A DNA stretch of 64,000 nt from Salinimicrobium nanhaiense (GTDB lineage Bacteria > Bacteroidota > Bacteroidia > Flavobacteriales > Flavobacteriaceae): NCBI GenBank assembly GCA_012038135.1, contig JAAVJQ010000016.1, positions 1 through 64,000 of the forward strand, read 5' to 3'. Both the position numbers and the translations under genes were made by a program. This document shows, in pieces, positions 1 to 7,499 of this stretch (the first letter of the stretch is position 1; every line of letters starts with the position of its first letter). The notes under the pieces were generated by a model. It was not told the DNA's origin. It saw only the letters and a list, made by a program, of their open reading frames with translations, and ran no database searches.

Positions 1-122
1 TACGACCTGTGAATGCCCGCCGATGAAAATTATAAGGAAAGCCGTATGCGGGAAAACCGCACGTACGGTTTGATGAGGGGGCTGTGCAACTATCGAAGAG
101 GTGGTTGCGCACTCTACTCTAC
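1..122 (+). mobile_element. Group II intron 3' end (domains V and VI)
   Basis: Positions 39-71 match the highly conserved domain V hairpin of bacterial group II introns: an AGCCGTATGCGG arm, a GAAA-type cap and a CCGCACGTACGGTT arm. A second stem follows at about 80-118, where GTGCAAC near 84 pairs with GTTG..CAC near 103. It ends in CTCTACTCTAC, in the position of domain VI and the 3' splice site, near 122. The intron-encoded reverse transcriptase and the 5' part lie outside the window, so class and completeness cannot be judged. No coding sequence follows in frame, so the intron seems to sit between genes, upstream of the tRNA nucleotidyltransferase. The domain V call is strong; the exact 3' end is an estimate. 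Confidence 0.85.
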
Positions 123-196
123 TGGCAGACAAAATTAATAGTGCACCTAAAATACAGACGAATTTATATTGATTTAAAATAAAATTTGAGAGAATC

Positions 197-232
197 TATT
201 TTTAAAGAATCATTCGTGTATTCGTGGCGAAA
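197..232. repeat. Short dispersed AT-rich repeat before cca
   Basis: The stretch reads AAGAATCATTCGTG followed by TATTCGTGGCGAAAAA. Phrases of this kind (ATTCGTG..ATTCGTGGC) recur between genes in many flavobacterial genomes, which is prior knowledge. Only this copy was noticed in the window. It lies between the intron end and the GTG start of the next gene. Confidence 0.3.
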
Positions 233-249
233 AAAAAGATAATTGAGAA

Positions 250-1665
250 GTGAACAACTATAAACAAGCCCTTTCCAATAACATTTTTAAAGTCATTTCT
301 TTAGCATCAAAAGAGTTACAACTCGAAAGTTATGTGATAGGAGGCTTCGTTAGAGATTATATACTGCAGCGTGGGGAGCATAAAGATATTGATATAGTAG
401 CAGTTGGCAGCGGGATCGAACTTGCCAAAAAGGTATCATCCCTGCTTCCGCATAAGCCAAAGGTGCAGATCTTTAAAACCTATGGTACAGCTATGCTACG
501 TGCCTACGACATGGAAGTGGAATTTGTAGGGGCCCGTAAGGAAAGCTATTCCGCAGAAAGCAGAAATCCCGAAGTTGAGACCGGTACTCTTGAAGATGAT
601 CAAAACCGAAGGGATTTCACCATCAACGCCCTTGCTTTAAGCCTACAGGATGAATCTTATGGCGACCTGCTGGACCCATTTAACGGACTGCAGGATCTAA
701 GTGCCGGAGTTATTAGGACTCCGTTGGATCCTGATGTCACTTATTCTGATGATCCATTGCGAATGCTAAGGGCAATACGCTTTGCTTCCCAACTACAATT
801 CAGGATCGAGAAGGAGTCCCTGCAGGCGATCACCCGCAACAGGAACCGCATTAAGATCATTTCCCGTGAAAGAATTGTTGATGAACTAAATAAGATCCTG
901 CTTTCTCCAAAACCTTCAGTAGGTTTCAGCCTTTTGCACAGAACCGGAATGCTAGGATTGATCCTGCCGGAACTTACTGCGCTTGAAGGGATAGATGAGA
1001 TTGAAGGACAACGGCATAAGGATAACTTTTGGCATACCCTGGAGGTCGTCGACAATATTTCAGAAAACACAAATGATCTGTGGCTCCGCTGGTCAGCCCT
1101 GCTCCATGATATAGGTAAAGCTCCCACAAAAAAGTTTGATGAGAATTTGGGCTGGACCTTCCATGGCCACGAATTTGTAGGTTCCAAAATGGTGTTTAAG
1201 CTATTCAAGCGCCTTAAAATGCCATTGAATGAAAAGATGAAGTTCGTACAAAAGATGGTCTATATGAGTTCCCGACCGATTGTTCTTTCGCAAGAGGTAA
1301 CAGATTCGGCAGTTCGAAGGCTAATCTTTGACGCAGGAGAAGATATTGAGGATCTAATGAAACTTTGTGAAGCCGATATTACCACGAAGAATCCGAGGAG
1401 GTACCGCAGATATCACAATAATTTCAAGGTCGTTAGACAAAAAATAAAAGAAGTTGAGGAGCGGGACCATGTGCGGAATTTCCAGCCACCGGTTTCGGGA
1501 GAAGAGATCATGGAAACTTTTGACCTTAAACCTTCCAGGGAAATAGGAGTCATAAAAGATGCGATCAAAGAAGCCATTTTAGAAGGAGTAATTCCAAATG
1601 AATATGATGCAGCCAGAGAGTTCATGCTTCAAAAAGGAAAAGAAATAGGTTTATCCCCTAAATAA
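250..1665 (+). CDS. cca: CCA tRNA nucleotidyltransferase / poly(A) polymerase family, with HD domain
   Basis: Adds or repairs the 3' CCA end of tRNAs in the cytoplasm. The N-terminal class II nucleotidyltransferase head shows GGFVRD at residues 31-36, the metal-binding D-x-D at 46-48 and the RRDFTINALA motif at 120-129. An arginine-rich tRNA/nucleotide-binding region (DDPLRMLRAIRFA) follows near 168-180. A C-terminal HD domain carries H262 and HD at 286-287 (LLHDIGKA), as in the longer bacterial enzymes with phosphohydrolase activity. The length of 471 residues is usual for Bacteroidota. The start is GTG at 250; there is no in-frame ATG before the conserved GGFVRD block and no clear Shine-Dalgarno. 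The next gene begins 28 bases downstream. A poly(A) polymerase role cannot be excluded from sequence alone. Confidence 0.93.
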   Translation: MNNYKQALSNNIFKVISLASKELQLESYVIGGFVRDYILQRGEHKDIDIVAVGSGIELAKKVSSLLPHKPKVQIFKTYGTAMLRAYDMEVEFVGARKESYSAESRNPEVETGTLEDDQNRRDFTINALALSLQDESYGDLLDPFNGLQDLSAGVIRTPLDPDVTYSDDPLRMLRAIRFASQLQFRIEKESLQAITRNRNRIKIISRERIVDELNKILLSPKPSVGFSLLHRTGMLGLILPELTALEGIDEIEGQRHKDNFWHTLEVVDNISENTNDLWLRWSALLHDIGKAPTKKFDENLGWTFHGHEFVGSKMVFKLFKRLKMPLNEKMKFVQKMVYMSSRPIVLSQEVTDSAVRRLIFDAGEDIEDLMKLCEADITTKNPRRYRRYHNNFKVVRQKIKEVEERDHVRNFQPPVSGEEIMETFDLKPSREIGVIKDAIKEAILEGVIPNEYDAAREFMLQKGKEIGLSPK

Positions 1666-1693
1666 ATCATGCATTACCTTCACATTTACCCCC

Positions 1694-2707
1694 ATGAAAG
1701 ACAATAAGAAAGTAGTTTACTGGCTATACACCGGTTGTTTTCTAATTTTTGTAATGGTTGTTGTTGGTGGGATCACCCGCCTTACAAATTCCGGTTTATC
1801 TATTTCAGATTATAAATTGATCACCGGTACCATTCCTCCTTTAACGGAAGAGCAATGGGTAGAAGAATTTGAATTTTACAAACAATTTCCCGAATACCAG
1901 AAATTGCACTACCACTTCACCCTGGAAGATTTTAAAGGTATTTACTTTTGGGAATGGCTTCACAGGGTTATTGGACGACTCATAGGTCTCGTCTTTGTAA
2001 TTCCATTCCTTTATTTCCTTATTACTAAACAACTTACCAGACCTACGATCTACAAATCAATTCTTCTGCTATTCCTGGGTGGATTTCAGGGGTTTCTTGG
2101 CTGGTATATGGTCAAGAGCGGCCTGGTAGATATGCCGGCTGTAAGCCATTACCGCCTTGCTGCCCATCTTACTACAGCCTTTATCACCTTTGCCTACTGT
2201 TTTTGGGTGGCCATGGACCTTGTCTATCCGAAGAAAAAGCAGATCAACAAAAGCTTCAGGAATCTTATTTGGATCGGAATGATCATCCTCCTGCTGCAGA
2301 TCATTTGGGGGGCATTCGTTGCCGGACTTGATGCAGGATGGATCCATAACTTCTGGCCAAAAATGACAGGTGGCGAATGGATCCACGAGACCGTTTATAT
2401 TGAACAAAATCCGCTATGGAGGAATTTTATTGAAGGTAAGAGTGGAGTTCAGTTCATTCACCGATATCTGGCTTATGTTGTGGTAGGGATCATCTTATAT
2501 ATCTGGTTCAGATCGAGAAATATGGCACTCACCCTTCCGCAGCAAAAAGGGATAAATTGGCTCCTGGGATTAGTGTTTCTGCAATTCCTTTTGGGTGTCT
2601 TAACCTTGATCTATGCGGTGCCGCTGTGGTTAGGAGTAGCCCATCAGGTAGGAGCATTTTTCCTGCTTACCGCGATGACCTTTACGCTCCACAGATTTAG
2701 CAGGTAG
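1694..2707 (+). CDS. ctaA: Heme A synthase (COX15/CtaA family)
   Basis: Integral membrane enzyme that oxidises the C8 methyl group of heme O to make heme A for aa3-type cytochrome oxidases. The 337-residue protein has about eight hydrophobic segments. Near the start it carries the family motif VVVGGITRLTNSGLS (residues about 22-36). Conserved histidines appear in WEWLHRVIGRLIG (near 86-98), in SHYRLAAHLTTAF (near 151-163), and in a second set, VQFIHRYLAY (near 253) and AHQVGAFFLLTAMTFTLHR at the C-terminus; these are the expected heme ligands. It is the long form with two four-helix halves. It stands alone between the tRNA enzyme and a cytosolic protein; no oxidase genes are adjacent. The ATG at 1694 gives a good N-terminus. 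Confidence 0.93.
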   Translation: MKDNKKVVYWLYTGCFLIFVMVVVGGITRLTNSGLSISDYKLITGTIPPLTEEQWVEEFEFYKQFPEYQKLHYHFTLEDFKGIYFWEWLHRVIGRLIGLVFVIPFLYFLITKQLTRPTIYKSILLLFLGGFQGFLGWYMVKSGLVDMPAVSHYRLAAHLTTAFITFAYCFWVAMDLVYPKKKQINKSFRNLIWIGMIILLLQIIWGAFVAGLDAGWIHNFWPKMTGGEWIHETVYIEQNPLWRNFIEGKSGVQFIHRYLAYVVVGIILYIWFRSRNMALTLPQQKGINWLLGLVFLQFLLGVLTLIYAVPLWLGVAHQVGAFFLLTAMTFTLHRFSR

Positions 2708-2730
2708 CTGAAAAATGTCATCTAAAAATG

Positions 2731-2738
2731 TATCTTTG
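2731..2738 (+). promoter_or_regulatory. Bacteroidota -7 promoter element before the pRiA4b ORF-3-like gene
   Basis: TATCTTTG matches the Bacteroidota -7 consensus TAnnTTTG exactly and ends 19 bases before the ATG at 2758. No good TTTG was seen at the matching -33 spacing, so this is a partial match. Confidence 0.5.
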
Positions 2739-2757
2739 CAAACCAATTTTTTGACTT

Positions 2758-3267
2758 ATGCTTTATAGATTTAGAATTATTCTTGATGCCGAAGAAGATG
2801 TGTTCCGTGACATAGAGATCATGGCCGATAACACTCTGGAAGACTTACACAACACCATACTGCAATCATTTGGTTTTGATGGCACCGAGATGGCTTCATT
2901 CTACATAAGTGACGACGATTGGAACCAGGGCGAGGAGATTTCCCAGTTTGACATTACAGACGGAGACGACTCTGTACGCCTCATGAATGAGACAACTCTT
3001 GATGATGTGGTTTCAGAATCCCGGACAAAATTGATCTACATTTACGACTTCCTTAGCATGTGGACCTTTTTGGTGGAACTGGCAGAGATCGCAGAACCCG
3101 ATCCACAGATGGACTACCCAAATCTTCTCTTTGTTCATGGCCAATTGCCCGTGGCTGCTCCCGAAAAGGAGTTTGAAGCAGAAGACGACGATCTTGGGTT
3201 GGACTTTGATGATGATTTCGACGTAGACGATTACGACGATCTTTCCTTCGACGAGAACTGGAACTAG
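2758..3267 (+). CDS. Plasmid pRiA4b ORF-3-like (IS1096 passenger TnpR-like) family protein
   Basis: Small cytosolic protein of 169 residues. The first 130 residues have the alternating strand/helix pattern of the pRiA4b ORF-3 family: an opening MLYRFRIILDAEEDVFRDIEI, then LEDLHNTILQSFGFDG and a FYISDDDWNQGEEI segment, then KLIYIYDFLSMWTFLVEL. The last 35 residues are almost wholly Asp/Glu plus hydrophobics (EDDDLGLDFDDDFDVDD), an acidic tail common in Flavobacteriaceae members. The biochemical role of the family is not established; despite the name it is usually chromosomal and not linked to a transposon, as here. It has its own probable promoter element 19 bases upstream. Confidence 0.75.
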   Translation: MLYRFRIILDAEEDVFRDIEIMADNTLEDLHNTILQSFGFDGTEMASFYISDDDWNQGEEISQFDITDGDDSVRLMNETTLDDVVSESRTKLIYIYDFLSMWTFLVELAEIAEPDPQMDYPNLLFVHGQLPVAAPEKEFEAEDDDLGLDFDDDFDVDDYDDLSFDENWN

Positions 3268-3327
3268 TTCCTTTTTTCCTATTTTTCGCACTTTATTAAT
3301 CCGGTAACTTAACCGCAGCTTTTCAAT

Positions 3328-4386
3328 ATGATCAACTTATATAACGCTCAAATTGAGTCTCTTTCTATTCACAGGGTTGGCAACAAGAGCCGAAACGAAA
3401 ACATCTTTCTCTCTGCCCAGCCCTTTCATTTGAATGATGAGATCACCCCGCTTATCAAAGAATATTTCCTGAAGCCTTTCCGGGAAAAAGAAGAGAATTA
3501 CTTTCAGTTCTCAAACGAGGTGGATGTGGATTTCAACCCGTTGTATGAGATCGTAAATCACATTTTCGACAATCCGCAGGATGTACATGAGCAATCAAAG
3601 AAGATCACCACCTTGCTTTTCGAGCAGTCTGCCCATCCGCATATCAAAAGCGGTGAGGTCTACGTGGTACATTTTGAGAACATCATGCTAGATAACGAGA
3701 AGACCAACGCTATCGGGATTTTTAAATCTGAATTGAAGCACGATTTCCTGCAGTTTCAGGAAAAGGAGAGCATTCTTGAAATGATCATTCAGCAGGGGAT
3801 CAACCTGAACAAACTCGATAAAGGTGCCCTTATTTTCAACCGAAACAGGGCCGAAGGTTATAAAATCCTTTCGGTAGATTCTAATAAGTATGATACCAAA
3901 TACTGGTTAGAGAACTTTTTAGGAGTTGATGTACTGGCCGATGAGAATTTCCACACCAAAAAATACCTGAAATTCTGCCAGAATTTCGCTAAAGACGTGG
4001 TACTTCCTGCGGAAGATAAAAAGGAAGAAGTGATGTTCATGAACCGAAGCGTAGATTACTTCGCCAAAAATGATGAATTCGAAGAAACTGCCTTCCTGAA
4101 TTCGGTAATAGATAACCCGGATCTAATTCCTGAATTTAAAAATTATAAAACTGAAAAGGCTCCAAAATACAAGATCGAAGACCTTACCAGTTTCCCGATC
4201 TCAAATACAGCTGTGACCGCAGCCAGGAAATCTATAAAAAACACCATCAACCTTGACACTAATATCCAGATAAGAATGGATTTCATCAACCCGGAATCTG
4301 CAGAAAAATTTGTAGAAAAAGGCTGGGATGAGGAAAAGCAGATGTATTATTATCTGGTGTATTTCAATAAGGAGCAAAAGAGTTAG
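3328..4386 (+). CDS. Nucleoid-associated protein (NdpA/YejK-like family)
   Basis: A 352-residue soluble protein related to the 37-kDa nucleoid-associated NdpA/YejK family. Recognisable parts are the N-terminal segment IESLSIHRVGNKSRNEN, the central YVVHFENIMLDNEKTNAIGIFKSE, and the C-terminal part with SISNTAVTAARK-like and NPESAEKFVEKGWD-like stretches near the end. Family members bind the nucleoid, but the exact function in Bacteroidota is unknown. It lies 60 bases after the acidic pRiA4b-like gene and may share its transcript. It is closed by a strong hairpin at 4450-4491. Confidence 0.75.
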   Translation: MINLYNAQIESLSIHRVGNKSRNENIFLSAQPFHLNDEITPLIKEYFLKPFREKEENYFQFSNEVDVDFNPLYEIVNHIFDNPQDVHEQSKKITTLLFEQSAHPHIKSGEVYVVHFENIMLDNEKTNAIGIFKSELKHDFLQFQEKESILEMIIQQGINLNKLDKGALIFNRNRAEGYKILSVDSNKYDTKYWLENFLGVDVLADENFHTKKYLKFCQNFAKDVVLPAEDKKEEVMFMNRSVDYFAKNDEFEETAFLNSVIDNPDLIPEFKNYKTEKAPKYKIEDLTSFPISNTAVTAARKSIKNTINLDTNIQIRMDFINPESAEKFVEKGWDEEKQMYYYLVYFNKEQKS

Positions 4387-4433
4387 AAAAAGAGGCAAGA
4401 CCGCTTCGCTACAAGAAACAAGAACCAAGACTT
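4386..4433 (+). repeat. Dispersed repeat copy, CCAAGACT family
   Basis: GACCGCTTCGCTACAAG, then AACAAGAACCAAGACT. It clearly resembles 18893-18939 on the same strand and, in reverse complement, the internal part of the two 225-bp MITEs (24740-24964 and 31483-31707). This copy lies directly after the stop codon of the nucleoid-associated protein. Confidence 0.7.
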
Positions 4434-4449
4434 CGGTAGAGTTAAAAAA

Positions 4450-4491
4450 AGAATGAGCCTCAAAAATCAAATTTTGAGGCTCATTCTTTTT
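4450..4491. terminator. Bidirectional terminator hairpin
   Basis: AGAATGAGCCTCAAAA pairs with TTTTGAGGCTCATTCT around a 6-base loop, with T-runs on both strands. It lies between a plus-strand and a minus-strand gene that converge, so it can stop both. Confidence 0.85.
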
Positions 4492-4498
4492 ATTATTC

Positions 4499-4520
4499 CT
4501 TAATCCTTAAACCTTAATCC
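4499..4520. repeat. Short dispersed repeat (TTAATCCTTAAACC)
   Basis: TAATCCTTAAACCTTAATCC at 4501-4520 recurs exactly, in reverse complement, at 31355-31374. Both copies lie just outside a stop codon. Confidence 0.6.
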
Positions 4521-4521
4521 T

Positions 4522-5583
4522 TTAAATGAGTCTTTTCATATTCACATCCTCATAATTCCTTTTTACGAAGTCGAGGGCGGTTCTAAGGATCTGTCCCATG
4601 GAGCGGGCTCTTTTGAACTTCATATCATTTGAGAATTCATAGAGCTCTTTTCGCAGCTGCCTTACATTAGGTTCATTGGAAATCTGGTCATTCAGGATAC
4701 AACGCATCAATTCTTTATACCTCGTCTGGGCGTTGATAATTCTCTTTGCTAGTAAAGAACGCTCTTCCCTTCTGTATTGTTCTATTGAGTTCTCCTGAAG
4801 CTTTTCGGCCACCAGCTGCACCATCTTAAAGTTCTCCTTAAAGAACTGCGGACGATAAACTTTCAGATTGCCCTCAAAACACTGCTGATCAAAATCTATA
4901 GCCCTTATCTGATATTCTACATGATCAAAATCGTGAGTAGGAATGATCACGTAATTATAGGATCTCATGTCGCCCAGAAGCCTGATAGTACAGCGCTCAT
5001 TGAATTTAACGAATTGCTTGGCGATCTGCGTTTTTGCGCGTTCATCACACATGGGTAATTCGTTTTCAATAAATACATCCCCCGGAATTCCTGCGATATG
5101 TTCTTCGATAAGCGTATCACGGTAGACCAAAAAGTTGATCCTGTGAGGAGAAAGTATATGTTCAAATTCGAGTCCGTAAATTCGGGAAGCATCAGCTTTC
5201 TTAACGTAGAAATAGGTAAAACTGTCGTTCAGAATATTCCGGACCTTGATTCTGAAGGGCTTTGAATTTCCGAAGGTGCAGTAGTCAATAGCATCAACAT
5301 TGAGAAACTCCAGGGAATCATCGCTCCCGTCAGAATGTAGGATAGTATAAACCTGCTTTAGGCTGTTATCAATATCATCCCTTTCATAATCCGGATAATA
5401 GCACCGCACCCAGTAAGTATCCTCTTCATGCTGATCGTAAACGACTATTGATCCCGAAAACCGGAGCAGGTCATCATAAAAAACGGGGATTTTTGTATTG
5501 CGGTTATATTTTGCAAGGTATTTATGAAACCTGTCATTTACGGGAAATGAGGGCTTCTTTTTTGACATTAACTTTTCCTGCAT
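4522..5583 (-). CDS. Unrecognised protein with kinase-like (APH-type) motifs
   Basis: I do not recognise a named family for this 353-residue soluble protein. Its middle looks like a divergent protein-kinase-like fold. YFYVKK (K128/K129) sits where the ATP-binding lysine strand would be, LIEEHIAGIPGD (160-169) looks like a hinge, and LGDMRSYN (204-210) fits the catalytic-loop pattern D-x4-N (D205, N210) with the usual preceding His replaced by Leu-Gly. AIDFD (229-232) fits the metal-binding DFD/DFG position. The C-terminal third is helical and basic. These matches are seen in the sequence; kinase activity is inference. Two starts are possible, ATG at 5583 or at 5568 (MSKKKPSF). The neighbouring ABC operon is divergent. 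Confidence 0.6.
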   Translation of the reverse strand: MQEKLMSKKKPSFPVNDRFHKYLAKYNRNTKIPVFYDDLLRFSGSIVVYDQHEEDTYWVRCYYPDYERDDIDNSLKQVYTILHSDGSDDSLEFLNVDAIDYCTFGNSKPFRIKVRNILNDSFTYFYVKKADASRIYGLEFEHILSPHRINFLVYRDTLIEEHIAGIPGDVFIENELPMCDERAKTQIAKQFVKFNERCTIRLLGDMRSYNYVIIPTHDFDHVEYQIRAIDFDQQCFEGNLKVYRPQFFKENFKMVQLVAEKLQENSIEQYRREERSLLAKRIINAQTRYKELMRCILNDQISNEPNVRQLRKELYEFSNDMKFKRARSMGQILRTALDFVKRNYEDVNMKRLI

Positions 5584-5673
5584 ACCTTGAATTTCCTCAA
5601 AAATAAGACTTCTTTTTGTTTACGGGTGTAACAAAACGTTAACTTAGGCGTCGAATGTTAAAACACGTTAATT

Positions 5674-6576
5674 TTGAGCACCATCCTTCGTTTAGACAAT
5701 CTCACCAAAAAATTTGGTCCGGTTACGGCCGTAAAAAACCTCTCCTTTTCTATTGAAAAAGGAAATGTTTACGGTATTCTCGGTCCTAACGGCAGTGGAA
5801 AATCTACTACTCTCGGGATAGTCCTGAATGTAGTGAACAAGACCAGCGGAGATTTCCATTGGTTTGATGGGTCTCAAAGCACTCACGAAGCTCTTCAAAA
5901 AGTTGGTGCAATCATAGAACGTCCTAATTTTTATCCTTATATGACCGCAGCTCAAAACCTGGAGCTGGTATGTAAGATCAAAAAGGTGGCTCCTAATAAA
6001 ATTGATGAAAAGCTGGAACTGGTGGGATTGTTAAACAGGAGGAACAGTAAGTTTCGCACCTTTTCTTTGGGTATGAAACAGCGGCTGGCGATAGGATCGG
6101 CCCTTTTAAACGACCCTGAAATTCTTATTTTAGACGAACCCACCAATGGGCTCGATCCCCAGGGAATTCACCAGATAAGGGAGATCATCACCAGGATCGC
6201 TGCCGGGGGAACTACAATTTTGTTGGCCTCTCACCTACTTGATGAAGTGGAAAAGGTTTGTACACATGTAGTAATTATTAGAAAAGGCGAAAAATTATAT
6301 AGTGGCCCGGTAGATCAAATGAACGCCAGCTTCGGATTTTTTGAGCTGAAAGCTGCCAATGAAGAAAAACTACTGGCACTATTAAACTCACATCCCGCAA
6401 TTGGAAAGGTGACCCAAAAAGGGGAAATATATACTGCCTTTTTGGAAGAACCGCTGGAGCCGGAAGCGCTTAATACTTACTTGTTTGAAAATGGTCTCAG
6501 CCTATCCCAACTTGTTAAACGCAAGGAGAGCCTGGAAGAACAATTCCTGTTGTTAACTAACCAAACTGCCATCTAA
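5674..6576 (+). CDS. ABC transporter ATP-binding protein (ABC-2 exporter type)
   Basis: Cytoplasmic ATPase of an ABC-2 exporter. It has Walker A GPNGSGKST (37-45), Q-loop region near 85-93, signature SLGMKQR (131-137), Walker B LILDEP (151-156), D-loop GLDPQG and the switch His in LLASHLL. A C-terminal extension of about 80 residues is typical of the CcmA/BcrA-like group. The reading frame opens with TTG at 5674; there is no in-frame ATG, and family members begin at the equivalent of STILRLDNLTKKFG, so TTG is the likely start. Its stop overlaps the permease start as TAATG, which implies translational coupling. The substrate is unknown; related pairs export bacitracin-like peptides or lantibiotics, but this cannot be inferred here. 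Confidence 0.92.
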   Translation: MSTILRLDNLTKKFGPVTAVKNLSFSIEKGNVYGILGPNGSGKSTTLGIVLNVVNKTSGDFHWFDGSQSTHEALQKVGAIIERPNFYPYMTAAQNLELVCKIKKVAPNKIDEKLELVGLLNRRNSKFRTFSLGMKQRLAIGSALLNDPEILILDEPTNGLDPQGIHQIREIITRIAAGGTTILLASHLLDEVEKVCTHVVIIRKGEKLYSGPVDQMNASFGFFELKAANEEKLLALLNSHPAIGKVTQKGEIYTAFLEEPLEPEALNTYLFENGLSLSQLVKRKESLEEQFLLLTNQTAI

Positions 6577-7412
6577 TGCTAAGATTACTCAACATAGAAT
6601 ACCACAAACTACGCTACAGCAAATCTTCAAAGATACTTATCACTACCTATTTCATCCTCATCACTTTCATTGCTCTAATCGCCTCTATTGAGTTCCAGTT
6701 TGGCAGTGTTCAATTCAGAGTTGCAGATCAGGGGATCTTCAATTTTCCTTACATCTGGCACTTCAACAGCTATATTGCTGCGCTGCTTAAGCTGTTTTTG
6801 GCTATCGTCATTGTTTCAATGGTTTCTAATGAATACAGCAACCGCACGATCAAACAGAACCTCATCGACGGACTCAGCAAAAAAGAATTTATCCTTTCCA
6901 AGTTTTTGACGGTCGTTTCTTTCGCCCTTTTTTCCACCATCTTTGTTTTTATAGTTTCTTTAATCCTGGGACTCTCATTTTCAGATTATTCCGAAGCTTC
7001 TATCATTTTTTCAGATCTTGAATACCTGCTGGCATATTTCGTAAAGCTCACCGGCTTTTTCGCCTTTTGCATGTTCCTGGGAATGTTGATCAAACGTTCG
7101 GCTTTTGCCCTGGGATTCCTTTTTGTGTGGTGGATCCTTGAAAGTATTGCGCGTGGAGTAATGGAGTACAAGATCTTCAGGGATTCCAATATTGCTGAAA
7201 ATATTGCACAATTCTTTCCGCTGGAATCCATGGCGCTGCTCGTAAAAGAACCTTTCTCAAGACTGAATGTTATACAATCGGCTGCTACACAACTGGGATC
7301 GGAATTTTCTAAAGATTATGGGGTGCATTGGTATCAGTTGTTGATCGTGCTCGTTTGGACAGCAATTTTTGTCTATTTCTCCTATTTGCTGCTGAAGAAG
7401 CGCGACCTGTAG
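6576..7412 (+). CDS. ABC-2 type permease
   Basis: Membrane partner of the ATPase directly upstream, sharing a TAATG overlap. The 278 residues contain six hydrophobic segments: near 22-40, 65-85 (FLAIVIVSMVSNEYSNRTIKQN is the conserved first cytoplasmic turn), 112-135, 150-168, 172-190 and a last one near 255-272 that ends in KKRDL. This is the layout of ABC-2 permeases of the BcrB/YhaP type. One ATPase and one permease would form a homodimeric exporter. No regulator or resistance gene is adjacent, so the cargo stays unknown. Confidence 0.85.
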   Translation: MLRLLNIEYHKLRYSKSSKILITTYFILITFIALIASIEFQFGSVQFRVADQGIFNFPYIWHFNSYIAALLKLFLAIVIVSMVSNEYSNRTIKQNLIDGLSKKEFILSKFLTVVSFALFSTIFVFIVSLILGLSFSDYSEASIIFSDLEYLLAYFVKLTGFFAFCMFLGMLIKRSAFALGFLFVWWILESIARGVMEYKIFRDSNIAENIAQFFPLESMALLVKEPFSRLNVIQSAATQLGSEFSKDYGVHWYQLLIVLVWTAIFVYFSYLLLKKRDL

Positions 7413-7449
7413 GAGAGCTCATGTTTATTATTTTAGGAGCAGGCATAAT

Positions 7450-7481
7450 TTGCCGAAAACCATGGAATTAGCTACTTTTGC
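7450..7481 (+). promoter_or_regulatory. Consensus Bacteroidota promoter of uvrB
   Basis: TTTG at 7450-7453 and TACTTTTG at 7474-7481 are separated by 20 bases, the textbook -33/-7 arrangement for the Bacteroidota primary sigma factor. The uvrB ATG follows 19 bases later. Confidence 0.75.
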
Positions 7482-7499
7482 AGGTCAGCAAAAAATTCT

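Noticed and set aside
5669..5676. TAATTTTG promoter element overlapping the TTG start of the ABC ATPase gene
   Set aside because: It fits TAnnTTTG, but using it would place the transcript start inside the conserved N-terminal coding part. The TTG start is required by family alignment, so the match is taken as chance.
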